Of a stretch of 46,780 bases of DNA, positions 14,619 to 22,225 are shown piece after piece. The position numbers were made by a program, and so were the translations under genes. The stretch is from NCBI GenBank assembly GCA_910589085.1, contig CAJUSG010000003.1:53853-100632 (forward strand), given 5' to 3'. This stretch comes from an uncultured Oscillospiraceae bacterium (lineage in GTDB: Bacteria; Bacillota; Clostridia; Oscillospirales; Oscillospiraceae). The notes below the pieces were generated by a model, which did no database searches, was not told the origin of the DNA, and was given only the letters and a program-made list of their open reading frames with translations. The stretch's first letter is position 1; each line of letters begins with the position of its first letter.

Positions 14619-15611
14619 ATGAGCCGAGAGAGAGTGCTGGCCCTGCTGCGGGAACGCCAGGGGGAATACCTGTCCGGAGAGGCTATGAGCCATGAGCTGG
14701 GCATCAGCCGGGCCGGGGTATGGAAAGCCATCAAAGGCCTGCGGCAGGAGGGATATAAAATTGCCTCCGCCCCCAACCGGGGCTACTGTCTGGAGAACGC
14801 CCCCGACCGGCTGCGGGCGGGGGAACTGTCCGGCCCGCTGGCGGGGGCGCTGGTGGGGTCCAGGCTGCTGTGTCTGGATGTGATCGACTCCACTAACACG
14901 GAGTGTAAACGTCAGGCCATGTCGGGGGCGGAAGAGGGACTGGTGGTGACGGCGGAGGAACAGACCGCCGGCCGGGGCCGGCGGGGCCGGGATTTTCAGT
15001 CGCCCAGGGGCAAGGGACTGTACTTGTCGGCCCTTCTGCGGCCCAGGCTGACACCGGAGGAGGTGTCGGATTTCACCGCCTGGGTGGCGGTGGCGGTGTG
15101 TGACGGCATCGAGGCCTGCTGCGGCGTGCGCCCTAAGATCAAATGGACCAACGACATTGTGCTGAACGGCAGAAAGCTGGTGGGGATTCTCACCGAGCTG
15201 GGGATTGAAAGTGAGAGCAATGCCCTGGACTATCTGGTCACCGGGATTGGAATCAATGTAAATGAGACCCCGGAGGATTTTTCCCCGGAGGTGAGGGAAA
15301 TGGCCACCTCGCTGGCCCAGGAGTTGGGGCGGCCGGTGCGCCGGGCGGAGCTGGCCGCTCAGGTGGCGCTGGCGCTGGACCGGATGTATGCCGCTTATCC
15401 GAAGGAGAAGGAGCGGTATTTGCAGATGTACCGGGCCGACTGCCTTACCCCGGGCCATCAGGTCCAGCTCATTACTCCCACCGCCCGGCGGGAGGCCTTC
15501 GCCCTGGAGATCGACGATCAGTTCAACCTGGTGGTGGAGCTGCCGGACCACAGCCGGGAGAGCATTGCCGCGGGGGAGGTCTCCGTCCGGGGCATGTATG
15601 GGTATGTGTAA
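14619..15611 (+). CDS. birA: Biotin--[acetyl-CoA-carboxylase] ligase, bifunctional BirA type
   Basis: This 330-residue enzyme attaches biotin to carboxyl carrier proteins. The N-terminal winged helix (about 1-65) has LSGEAMSHELGISRAGVWKAI, so it may also act as a biotin-dependent repressor. The catalytic domain holds STNTE, the biotinoyl-AMP loop GRGRRGR (about 110-116) and KWTNDI, and the C-terminal SH3-like domain is about 280-330. AAAGGAGG lies before the ATG. It has its own promoter and terminator and so forms a single-gene unit. Confidence 0.95.
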   Translation: MSRERVLALLRERQGEYLSGEAMSHELGISRAGVWKAIKGLRQEGYKIASAPNRGYCLENAPDRLRAGELSGPLAGALVGSRLLCLDVIDSTNTECKRQAMSGAEEGLVVTAEEQTAGRGRRGRDFQSPRGKGLYLSALLRPRLTPEEVSDFTAWVAVAVCDGIEACCGVRPKIKWTNDIVLNGRKLVGILTELGIESESNALDYLVTGIGINVNETPEDFSPEVREMATSLAQELGRPVRRAELAAQVALALDRMYAAYPKEKERYLQMYRADCLTPGHQVQLITPTARREAFALEIDDQFNLVVELPDHSRESIAAGEVSVRGMYGYV

Positions 15612-15613
15612 GG

Positions 15614-15641
15614 AAAAGCCGCTCAGTCGAGCGGCTTTTTT
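15614..15641. terminator. Bidirectional terminator between birA and the hydrolase gene
   Basis: AAAAGCCGCTC (15614-15624) pairs with GAGCGGCTTTT (15629-15639), with A and T tracts on both sides. It serves birA on plus and the 16567 gene on minus. Confidence 0.88.
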
Positions 15642-16567
15642 CATGTCAGCTTGCGTTCGATCCAGGCCAGCAGATCGTCAAAAACCTCCTGGCGGTTGAT
15701 CTCGTTAAACATCTCATGACGGCCGCCGGGATAGAGCTTTACAGTAACATCCTTACATCCCGCAGAGCGGAACATCCCCTCCACCTTCCGCACACCCTTG
15801 CCCATGGAGCCCACCGGGTCCCGGTCGCCGGACAGGAAGTAGACCGGGGTATCCCTGTTCATTTTGGCCAGGTTGTTCCGGTCGGCGATGAATTGAAGGC
15901 CGCCCATCATGTCCCGGAACATGGCGGCTGTGATCAGAAAGCCGCACAGCGGGTCAGCCAGGTAGGCGTCCACCGCCGCCCCGTCCCGGCTGATCCAGTC
16001 GGAGGTGGTGCGGTTGGGCTTGAAGGCCCGGTTGTAGCTGCCAAAGGGCAGGTCGTTTAGCCGCCTGCTCACATAGTCGGGGCCCTTTGTCCGGCAGAGA
16101 GCGGCAGACAGGGCCTTTCCCGAGGCCACTGCGGCGGGGGATTCCTGGCCGGTTCCGGACAGCACGGCGGCGCTGACGGTGCCCGGCCAGCGGATGAGGT
16201 AGGTGCGGGTGAGGAAGGAGCCCATGGAGTGGCCCAGGATCACATAGGGCAGGGTGGGATACTTTTCTCCCTCCAGCTCCCGGAGGCGGCGGACGTCCCG
16301 AGCCACCAGATCCCAGCCGTTTTTGGGGCCGAAGTAGCCGAATTTTCCCCCGGCGGTGAGGCCGTGGCCCAGGTGGTCCTCGCCGCACACCACGTAGCCG
16401 TGGGAAGCCAGAAAACGGGCGACAGGGTCGTACCGGCCGATGTGCTCCGCCACCCCGTGGACGATCTGCACCACTCCCCGGGGGCTGCCCTCGGGCACCC
16501 ACTCCCGGGCGTGGCAGGTGTGGACGCCGTCAGAGGAGGGGTAGGAAAAGTCAAAGGTCTGAATCAT
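15641..16567 (-). CDS. Alpha/beta hydrolase, monoacylglycerol lipase/lysophospholipase-like
   Basis: This 308-residue hydrolase is of the Hydrolase_4 family (COG2267). The oxyanion region is IVHGVAEHIGRYD, the nucleophile is Ser in GHSMGS, a candidate Asp is in SGDRDPVGS and the catalytic His is in PGGRHEMFNE. It probably splits monoacylglycerols or lysophospholipids in the cytoplasm or at the membrane face. The start at 16567 has GAGGTG 5 bases upstream; an in-frame ATG at 16579 is also possible. A promoter and terminator frame it as a single gene. Confidence 0.88.
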   Translation of the reverse strand: MIQTFDFSYPSSDGVHTCHAREWVPEGSPRGVVQIVHGVAEHIGRYDPVARFLASHGYVVCGEDHLGHGLTAGGKFGYFGPKNGWDLVARDVRRLRELEGEKYPTLPYVILGHSMGSFLTRTYLIRWPGTVSAAVLSGTGQESPAAVASGKALSAALCRTKGPDYVSRRLNDLPFGSYNRAFKPNRTTSDWISRDGAAVDAYLADPLCGFLITAAMFRDMMGGLQFIADRNNLAKMNRDTPVYFLSGDRDPVGSMGKGVRKVEGMFRSAGCKDVTVKLYPGGRHEMFNEINRQEVFDDLLAWIERKLT

Positions 16568-16605
16568 AGGGCACCTCATTTCCGCTCCAAGGGAGCGTTT
16601 TTCTT

Positions 16606-16634
16606 AGTGTAATCCAGAAAACGGGATCCGTCAA
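16606..16634 (-). promoter_or_regulatory. Promoter of the alpha/beta hydrolase gene
   Basis: On the minus strand TTGACG (16629-16634), 17 bp, TACACT (16606-16611), about 40 bases ahead of the start codon. Confidence 0.6.
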
Positions 16635-16637
16635 GGT

Positions 16638-16660
16638 CCTTCCATGCCGGACATGGAAGG
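16638..16660 (-). terminator. Hairpin after the ferritin-like gene
   Basis: CCTTCCATG (16638-16646) pairs with CATGGAAGG (16652-16660). It follows the stop of the minus-strand gene at 16669 but has no clear U tract, so it is a weak terminator candidate. Confidence 0.45.
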
Positions 16661-16668
16661 TGATTCGT

Positions 16669-17436
16669 TCACATCAGCTCCAGCAGTGACCGAATTGTTC
16701 CGGCGTGGAAGGAGCCCTCCTGGGCCAGCTCCAGATAGAGCTCCTTCAGGCAGGGGTCGGCTGTGGCCTGAGCGGCCTGCCTGTTTTTCTGTTCCCACTG
16801 CTGCTCCCAGACAAACTGCTGCCGGAGGGCCAGAGGCAGAGAAGCCGGCAGACAGGGGGCGGCGCATTGGGGCATGTAGCGCTTTCCGGTGATGAGAAAG
16901 TAGGCGGCGGACAGCCGGCGGAAGGCCAGCCGGTGGTCCCGGGCCAGGGCGGCCAGAGCCCTGGCGCAGGACCCGCCGGACCGGCGGGCCAGGACCCGTC
17001 CGGCAGCGGCCCCCGATTGCACCAGGGACATCAGCTCCTCCAGACGGCCGCTGTCCCCCTGGGACATCTCACCCAGGCACAGGGCGGGCGGAGAGACCGG
17101 CGGCGTATCAGGACACTGTGGGCAGTCAGGACAGGCTGGGCAATCGGGACACTCGGACTGGGGGGGACAGTCGGGGACGGCGGGCAGATCGGGCTGGTCC
17201 GGAGGGGTGTCTGCTTGGCATTCGGGGACAGGGGGCAGGTCGGGCGCGGTGGGCGGGACCTCCTCCGGGGGGATGGAGGGCTCGGCTGGAACGGAGGTGT
17301 CAGGCGGGGTGACAGGGGGCGCTTCCCCCTCCCGGGGAGCGGCCTGTCCAGGCATCACCCGGTTCCAGACCCGCTGAAAGGCGGCCGGGTCAATGTCCTT
17401 CCCGGCCAGAGCGGGGAGATCAACTTTCAGTTCCAT
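16669..17436 (-). CDS. Ferritin-like protein with Pro-rich, cysteine-ladder N-terminus
   Basis: This protein has 255 residues. Residues 1-30 form a short lead, 35-118 are Pro/Asp-rich, and the stretch at 96-108 has Cys at every third residue (96, 99, 102, 105, 108), with further Cys at 73, 90 and 120. Residues about 130-255 are helical and resemble ferritin-like or spore-coat-type domains of Clostridia, with a weak metal motif near the end (ELAQEGSFHAG). Metal-binding Glu/His residues look incomplete, so iron oxidation is doubtful. The cysteines could bind metal or form disulfides. AAGGAG precedes the ATG at 17436. It is divergent from scpA. Function unknown. Confidence 0.7.
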   Translation of the reverse strand: MELKVDLPALAGKDIDPAAFQRVWNRVMPGQAAPREGEAPPVTPPDTSVPAEPSIPPEEVPPTAPDLPPVPECQADTPPDQPDLPAVPDCPPQSECPDCPACPDCPQCPDTPPVSPPALCLGEMSQGDSGRLEELMSLVQSGAAAGRVLARRSGGSCARALAALARDHRLAFRRLSAAYFLITGKRYMPQCAAPCLPASLPLALRQQFVWEQQWEQKNRQAAQATADPCLKELYLELAQEGSFHAGTIRSLLELM

Positions 17437-17506
17437 ATCAAAAACTCCTTTGCGAAAATGTATAGCAGGGGACTGCCCCATTCTATGCCCCGGAGGTCAG
17501 TTTGGC

Positions 17507-17535
17507 TTGCAAGAAGGAAAAAAATGTGTTACAAT
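17507..17535 (+). promoter_or_regulatory. scpA promoter
   Basis: TTGCAA (17507-17512), 17 bp, TACAAT (17530-17535). An inverted repeat ACACT/AGTGT lies immediately downstream. Confidence 0.7.
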
Positions 17536-17572
17536 ACACTGCAAAGTGTTTTGTCAGCAGGGAGGTGGGGCA

Positions 17573-18367
17573 TTGGAAGCACCTATTTACCGCCTGGAAG
17601 GGGTGGTAAAAGCGAAAGAGGAGAATATGGAGGATTTTGTAGGTCCGCTGGACCTGATTCTCCACCTGCTGAGCAAAAATAAGCTGGAGATAAAGGATAT
17701 CCAGATCGCCCTCATTCTGGACCAGTATATGGAGTGGATGAATAAGCGGAAGGAGCTGGACCTGGAAGTGGCCAGCGACTTTGTGACGATGGCGTCCCAT
17801 CTGGTGTATATCAAGACCAGAATGCTGCTGTCCATCAACGATGAGGAGGCCATGAGCGAGATGGAACAGCTCATTGCCACCCTGGAGGCCCACCAGCGCA
17901 ACGAGAACTATCTGAAGGTCAAAGCGGTGGTCCCCGCCCTGGACAGCCGCTATCAGATTGGCCGGGACTATCTGACCAAGGTGCCCGAGGCGGTCCAGCC
18001 CGACAAAATATACCGGTATGTCCACGACAAGACCGATCTGCTCAGGGCTATGACCGACGTGCTGGGCCGGTTGGACAGCAAGCTGCCCCCGCCGGTGTCC
18101 GCCTTTCAGGGAATCGTGGGCCGGGAGCCCTACCCTGTGGCCGATAAGGCCGGAGAGATCATCAAGCGGCTGGTCAGCTTCGGCGTCACCCGCTTCCGGG
18201 CCCTGTTCAAGGGCAGCCGCAGCCGGTCGGAGGTGGTGGCCACCTTCCTGGCGGTGCTGGAGCTGTGCAAGGCGCGCCGGCTGCTTCTGGCGGGTACCGA
18301 GACGGACTGCACTGTCACCTGTACCCAGGAGGAGGGCACAGTGGAGTTTACAGCGGAGAATTATTAG
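17573..18367 (+). CDS. scpA: Segregation and condensation protein A
   Basis: This 264-residue kleisin bridges the two SMC heads in the condensin complex with ScpB. The N-terminal SMC-binding motif FVGPLDLILHLLSKNKLEI (about 20-40) is diagnostic, and the C-terminal winged helix includes EVVATFLAVLELCKARRLLL. The start is taken as TTG at 17573 because GGAGG (17561-17565) lies 7 bases before it and no ATG fits before the conserved region. Longer in-frame extensions have no SD and read through the promoter. scpB follows after a palindromic repeat. Confidence 0.93.
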   Translation: MEAPIYRLEGVVKAKEENMEDFVGPLDLILHLLSKNKLEIKDIQIALILDQYMEWMNKRKELDLEVASDFVTMASHLVYIKTRMLLSINDEEAMSEMEQLIATLEAHQRNENYLKVKAVVPALDSRYQIGRDYLTKVPEAVQPDKIYRYVHDKTDLLRAMTDVLGRLDSKLPPPVSAFQGIVGREPYPVADKAGEIIKRLVSFGVTRFRALFKGSRSRSEVVATFLAVLELCKARRLLLAGTETDCTVTCTQEEGTVEFTAENY

Positions 18368-18371
18368 GAAA

Positions 18372-18472
18372 TTTCTTCCCCCTCTGGGGGAGGTGGCCCG
18401 AAGGGCCGGAGAAGGCCCTCTCAGTCACCGCCTGCGGCGGCGACAGCTCCCCCAAGGGGGGAGCCAGGGGCA
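18372..18472. repeat. Palindromic CTCCCCC-type repeat between scpA and scpB
   Basis: The segment contains a CCCCCTCTGGGGG-like stem, GGCCCGAAGGGCC, a CAGTCACCGCC / GGCGGCGAC stem and CTCCCCCAAGGGGGGAG. The same scaffold recurs at 42613-42718, and its modules are related to the composite repeats at 10969 and 25511. It sits inside an operon rather than at its end. Confidence 0.8.
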
Positions 18473-18486
18473 GAGGAGGTGAGGTC

Positions 18487-19116
18487 GTGGAAGTGAAAGA
18501 GCTGGAATCCGCCTTGGAGGGGGTGCTGTTTGCTGCCGGGGAGCCGGTGGCGGTGGAGCGGCTGTGCCTGGGACTGGAGGTGGACAGGCCCACTCTGGAT
18601 GCGGTTGCCCAGCGGCTGATGGACCAGTACAGCTATGACCGCCGGGGCATCCGTCTGGTAAAGCTGGATACCAGCTACCAGCTTTGCTCCGCCCCGGAGT
18701 TTGCCTCCTATATCCGCAAGACGCTGGAGAGCCGCAAGCCCGCCAAGCTGTCCCAGCCGGCGCTGGAGGTGCTGGCCATCATCGCCTATTACCAGCCCGT
18801 CACCCGGGCCTATGTGGACCAGGTGCGCGGGGTGGACAGCTCCTACACCATGGGTCTGCTGCTGGAGCGGGAGCTGATCGAGGAGGCGGGCCGTCTGGCC
18901 GTGCCGGGCCGGCCCATGCAGTTTAAAACCACGAAAAATTTTCTGCGTTCCTTTGGCCTTTCCAGTCTGGAGGAGCTGCCTGAGCTGCCCAACCAGTCTC
19001 AGGAGGGCAGTCAGATGACGCTGGAACTGGAGGCGAGCCTTCAGCGCCTCCGGGAGGCGGAGGTACTGGAGGGGGAGCCCTCTGAGCTGCCGGAGCCCCC
19101 GGCGGAGGGCACATGA
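18487..19116 (+). CDS. scpB: Segregation and condensation protein B
   Basis: This 209-residue dimeric winged-helix protein of the SMC complex (SMC_ScpB) contains LESALEGVLFAAGEPV at the start, LSQPALEVLAIIAYYQPVTR in the middle and GRPMQFKTTKNFLRSFGL near the end. The start is GTG 18487, with AGGAGG (18474-18479) 7 bases upstream; everything before it in frame is the palindromic repeat. The acidic Glu-rich tail (about 170-209) is usual. The stop overlaps the next gene. Confidence 0.93.
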   Translation: MEVKELESALEGVLFAAGEPVAVERLCLGLEVDRPTLDAVAQRLMDQYSYDRRGIRLVKLDTSYQLCSAPEFASYIRKTLESRKPAKLSQPALEVLAIIAYYQPVTRAYVDQVRGVDSSYTMGLLLERELIEEAGRLAVPGRPMQFKTTKNFLRSFGLSSLEELPELPNQSQEGSQMTLELEASLQRLREAEVLEGEPSELPEPPAEGT

Positions 19117-19751
19117 GGGCCCTCCATATCCTGGCCGTCGTGCTTCTGGTTCTGCTCCTGATCGGGCAGATCCGGGTGGGCTGCCGGGCGGAGTTTAATT
19201 CCGAGGGCTTTTTTCTGTGGGCCAGGCTGGGTAAAATTCGAATTAAGATTCTGCCTATGAAGCCGAAGGAAGAAAAACCCCAAAAGCCCCCCAAACCCCC
19301 GAAGACGAAAAAGGAGAAAAAGGAGAAGCTCCCCGCCACCCTGCCGGAGAAGGTCGGGGGAGCGTTGGAGTATGCCCGAGCGCTTCTGCCCGTGGCCCTG
19401 GAGGCGGCGGAGGGCCTGTGGCGGGGCTTTGCCATCGACACACTGGAGCTGGAGCTGACGGCGGGCTCCTCCGACCCGGCGGATGCGGCCATGCTGTATG
19501 GCAACGCCAATGCCGCCCTGGGGGCGCTGTGGATTCCGCTGACCAGAGCCTTCCATGTGAAGGACGGCACCGCCCGGGTGAAGCTGGACTTTGACGCCCC
19601 GGGCATAACGGTGTATGCCCTGGCCTCCTTCTCCCTGAAGCTGGGACGGGTGGTCTGGGTGGGCCTGCGGGCCGGAGTGAAGGCCTTGATTGGAGCACTT
19701 GCCGCTCGAAGGCGGCTGAAATTAAAACGACAGCAGAGAAAGGCGGCATAA
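19113..19751 (+). CDS. DUF2953 family membrane-anchored protein
   Basis: This 212-residue protein has one N-terminal transmembrane helix (about 4-22) and a Lys/Pro-rich linker (about 46-72, many PK repeats). The DUF2953-type domain follows, where LYGNANAALGALWIPL and VKLDFDAPGITVYA are visible. The family is uncharacterised but regularly stands before ytfJ in spore-forming Clostridia, so a sporulation link is likely. It overlaps scpB (ATGAG at 19113) and is followed 3 bases later by ytfJ. Confidence 0.82.
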   Translation: MRALHILAVVLLVLLLIGQIRVGCRAEFNSEGFFLWARLGKIRIKILPMKPKEEKPQKPPKPPKTKKEKKEKLPATLPEKVGGALEYARALLPVALEAAEGLWRGFAIDTLELELTAGSSDPADAAMLYGNANAALGALWIPLTRAFHVKDGTARVKLDFDAPGITVYALASFSLKLGRVVWVGLRAGVKALIGALAARRRLKLKRQQRKAA

Positions 19752-19754
19752 CCT

Positions 19755-20180
19755 ATGGAACAGGAAAAAAATTCCCTTGGCGAGCTGATGAAGATTACAA
19801 TGGAGCACATCAAAACGATGGCGGACGCCAACACCATCATCGGTACCCCCATCCATGCGGAGGGGGTCACGCTGATTCCGGTGTCCCGGATGTCCTTCGG
19901 CATGGGCGGCGGCGGCACGGAGTTTTCCACCAAGGCCGGAGCTCCCAAGGAGGGCTTTGGCGGCGGCAGCGTCGCCAGCGCCAAGCTGGAGCCGGTGGCC
20001 TTCCTGGTGATCCGGGAGGACGGTAGCGTGAAGCTGCTGCCTGTGGCTCCGCCCCCCGCTACTACGGTGGACCGGGTGATCGAAACGGTGCCCGAGGTGG
20101 TGGACAAGGTGACCGGCTTCATTGAAAAACAGCAGGAGAAGAAGGTCAAAAAGGAGGCGGAGGGGGACTTCGCCGAATAA
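19755..20180 (+). CDS. ytfJ: Spore protein YtfJ (GerW family)
   Basis: This 141-residue protein has an N-terminal helix (SLGELMKITMEHIKTMADANTIIG), then GTPIHAEGVTLIPVSRMSFG and a Gly-rich loop (GMGGGGTEF), all standard for YtfJ. In Bacillus it is a forespore protein needed for a lytic enzyme step in germination. The C-terminus is a Lys/Glu-rich tail. It is cotranscribed with DUF2953 and precedes the dac gene. Confidence 0.93.
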   Translation: MEQEKNSLGELMKITMEHIKTMADANTIIGTPIHAEGVTLIPVSRMSFGMGGGGTEFSTKAGAPKEGFGGGSVASAKLEPVAFLVIREDGSVKLLPVAPPPATTVDRVIETVPEVVDKVTGFIEKQQEKKVKKEAEGDFAE

Positions 20181-20309
20181 AAAATTTCCTGGAAAATTTG
20201 GAGAAAGGCCGCGGCATACTAGGTCCATCGACAATTCACAGCTGAGCTGTATCCCACCCTCTTCAGGGGGCGGAGCAGCTGAGATCAGTGTGGAAGAGAA
20301 GGTGGCAAA

Positions 20310-21422
20310 ATGAAGCGGCTTTTTTCTGTTATGCTGGCCGGGGCGATGCTGGCATGTTCTCTGCCCGGAGGCTGGGCAGAGGAGACAGCTCCAGGCAAAA
20401 TTTCCGCCGCCAGCGCGGTGCTGATGGATGGGGACACCGGCCGGGTGCTCTGGGAAAGGGACAGCCATACCCCCCGGCTCATTGCCAGCACCACAAAGCT
20501 GATGACCGCCCTGGTGGCTCTGGAGTCGGGGCACAGTCTGGAGGAGGTTGTCACCGTCGCCCCGGAGTGGGCGGGGGTGGAGGGCTCCTCTATCTATCTG
20601 CGTCCCGGGGAGGAGGTCACGCTGGAGACCCTGCTCTACGGGCTGCTCCTCCGCTCGGGCAACGACGCCGCCCTGGCCGTCGCCGGGCACTGCGGTGGGA
20701 CGGTGGAGCAATTTGTAGCCCGGATGAACGAAAAGGCCCGGGCGCTGGGTATGGCCGACACCGGCTTTGCCAACCCGAACGGCCTGGACGCGGAGGGGCA
20801 CCGGTCCAGCGCCTACGACATGGCCCTGCTCGCCCGAGCCTGCCTGGAGAATGAGGAGCTGGCCAAAATTGCCGCCACCAGATCCATTACTCTGGGGACA
20901 CGCACCTTTACCAATCACAACAAGCTGCTGTGGCGTTATGAGGGCTGCGTGGGGCTGAAGACGGGCTACACCGAGAAGGCGGGCCGTACCCTGGTCAGCG
21001 CCGCGAGGCGGGAGGGCACGACCCTGATCTGCGTGACCCTCAACGCGCCCAGTGACTGGGCTGACCACACCGCCCTTCTGGACTGGGGCTTTGCCAATTA
21101 TGAGTCCAGACCGCTGGCAGAGGCGGGGAAGGTCATCGGGCAGCTGCCTGTGACAGGGGGGCTGTCGCCCGTCTGCCCGGTGGAGACAGGGGCGGACCTC
21201 GCTGCCGCTTTGGCCCCTGGCGAGGCGGTGCAGATGGCCTGTGAGCTGACCGAGAGGGTGCTCGCCGCGCCTGTGAGCAGGGGGACGCAGGTGGGTGAGG
21301 CAGTATATTATGTCAACTCGAAGGAGCTGGCGCGGGTGCCGCTGGTGACCGGGCAGAGCGTCCATGGCATAGAGGCGCCAAAAGGAGGATTCCGCCTATG
21401 GAGGAGCGTCTTCAAAAATTGA
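20310..21422 (+). CDS. D-alanyl-D-alanine carboxypeptidase, DacB/DacF type
   Basis: This 370-residue penicillin-binding protein (peptidase S11) has a signal peptide at about 1-23. The active-site motifs are S60-T-T-K63 (IASTTK), S116-G-N118 and K217-T-G219, all intact. The C-terminal beta domain (PBP5_C, about 265-360) is followed by a basic end. It removes terminal D-Ala from peptidoglycan stem peptides outside the membrane. Its place after ytfJ and before rluB parallels the Bacillus scpA-scpB-dacB-rluB order, which points to the sporulation-type DacB, but spmA and spmB are absent here. The end overlaps rluB by 25 bases. Confidence 0.9.
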   Translation: MKRLFSVMLAGAMLACSLPGGWAEETAPGKISAASAVLMDGDTGRVLWERDSHTPRLIASTTKLMTALVALESGHSLEEVVTVAPEWAGVEGSSIYLRPGEEVTLETLLYGLLLRSGNDAALAVAGHCGGTVEQFVARMNEKARALGMADTGFANPNGLDAEGHRSSAYDMALLARACLENEELAKIAATRSITLGTRTFTNHNKLLWRYEGCVGLKTGYTEKAGRTLVSAARREGTTLICVTLNAPSDWADHTALLDWGFANYESRPLAEAGKVIGQLPVTGGLSPVCPVETGADLAAALAPGEAVQMACELTERVLAAPVSRGTQVGEAVYYVNSKELARVPLVTGQSVHGIEAPKGGFRLWRSVFKN

Positions 21423-22120
21423 TCTCAGCCTGCGGGCTGGCCTCCCGGCGGGCGGCGGAGGAGTGGATTGCCGCCGGAAGGGTGACGGTGAACGGAGAGA
21501 AGGCACGTCTGGGGGACCGGGCGGACCTGGACCGGGACGCCGTGCTGGTAGACGGCAGGCCGCTGAAGCCCGGCGGCGGCCGGACCTATCTCATGCTGAA
21601 CAAGCCCCGGGGATATGTGACCACTCTGTCCGACGAGAAGGGGCGCAGGACGGCGGCCAGTCTGGTGGAGGACTGCGGCGTGCGGGTGTGGCCGGTGGGC
21701 CGGCTGGACATGGACTCTGAGGGGCTGCTGCTCTTCACGGACGACGGCGCCCTTACCCACCAGCTTCTCCACCCCAGCCACGAGGTGGAGAAGGAGTATC
21801 TGGTGTGGGTGACGGGGAATGTCAATAAGGCCCTGCCCGTTCTGGCCGCCCCCATGGAGCTGGATGGAGAGGAGATTTTTCCCGCCCGGGTGCGGCGGGG
21901 CCGGGACAGCGGAGGCGTCCATCAGCTGTCCATCACCATCCACCAGGGGAAAAACCGGCAGGTGCGCCGGATGTGTGCCCAGGCCGGGCTGGAGGTGCTG
22001 CGGCTCAAACGAATCCGGGAGGGGGCGCTGTCTCTGGACCGGGCCCTGAAGCCGGGGCAGTGGCGTCACCTCACCGACGAGGAGCTGCGTCTGCTGACCC
22101 AACCTTTGAGCGACTGCTGA
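21398..22120 (+). CDS. rluB: 23S rRNA pseudouridine synthase, RluB/RsuA family
   Basis: This 240-residue enzyme has an N-terminal S4 RNA-binding domain (about 1-60, ERLQKLISACGLASRRAAEE). The catalytic domain holds the active Asp in GRLDMDSEGLLL (about 106-117), plus LNKPRGYVTT and the RQVRRMC segment near the end. It isomerises uridine in 23S rRNA; RsuA-type action on 16S is less likely given the gene order. The ATG at 21398 follows AAAGGAGG inside the dac coding region. Confidence 0.92.
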   Translation: MEERLQKLISACGLASRRAAEEWIAAGRVTVNGEKARLGDRADLDRDAVLVDGRPLKPGGGRTYLMLNKPRGYVTTLSDEKGRRTAASLVEDCGVRVWPVGRLDMDSEGLLLFTDDGALTHQLLHPSHEVEKEYLVWVTGNVNKALPVLAAPMELDGEEIFPARVRRGRDSGGVHQLSITIHQGKNRQVRRMCAQAGLEVLRLKRIREGALSLDRALKPGQWRHLTDEELRLLTQPLSDC

Positions 22121-22170
22121 GAGATTTTTGCAGGAAAATGTTGAAATTCCTGCAAGAATCTCTTGCGTTT
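22121..22170 (+). terminator. Long hairpin after rluB
   Basis: A 16-bp stem with one wobble pair (22121-22136 with 22147-22162) and a 10-base loop, followed by TTGCGTTTTTT. It begins right after the rluB stop and its T tract overlaps the -35 of the next promoter. Confidence 0.7.
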
Positions 22171-22191
22171 TTTCCACAGAACGAGTATGAT
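22163..22191 (+). promoter_or_regulatory. Promoter of the RpiR-type regulator gene
   Basis: TTGCGT (22163-22168), 17 bp, TATGAT (22186-22191), starting within the 3' arm region of the rluB hairpin. Confidence 0.65.
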
Positions 22192-22225
22192 ATAGCTCAG
22201 CGAGTAAATTTTGGGGGAGGACGCC

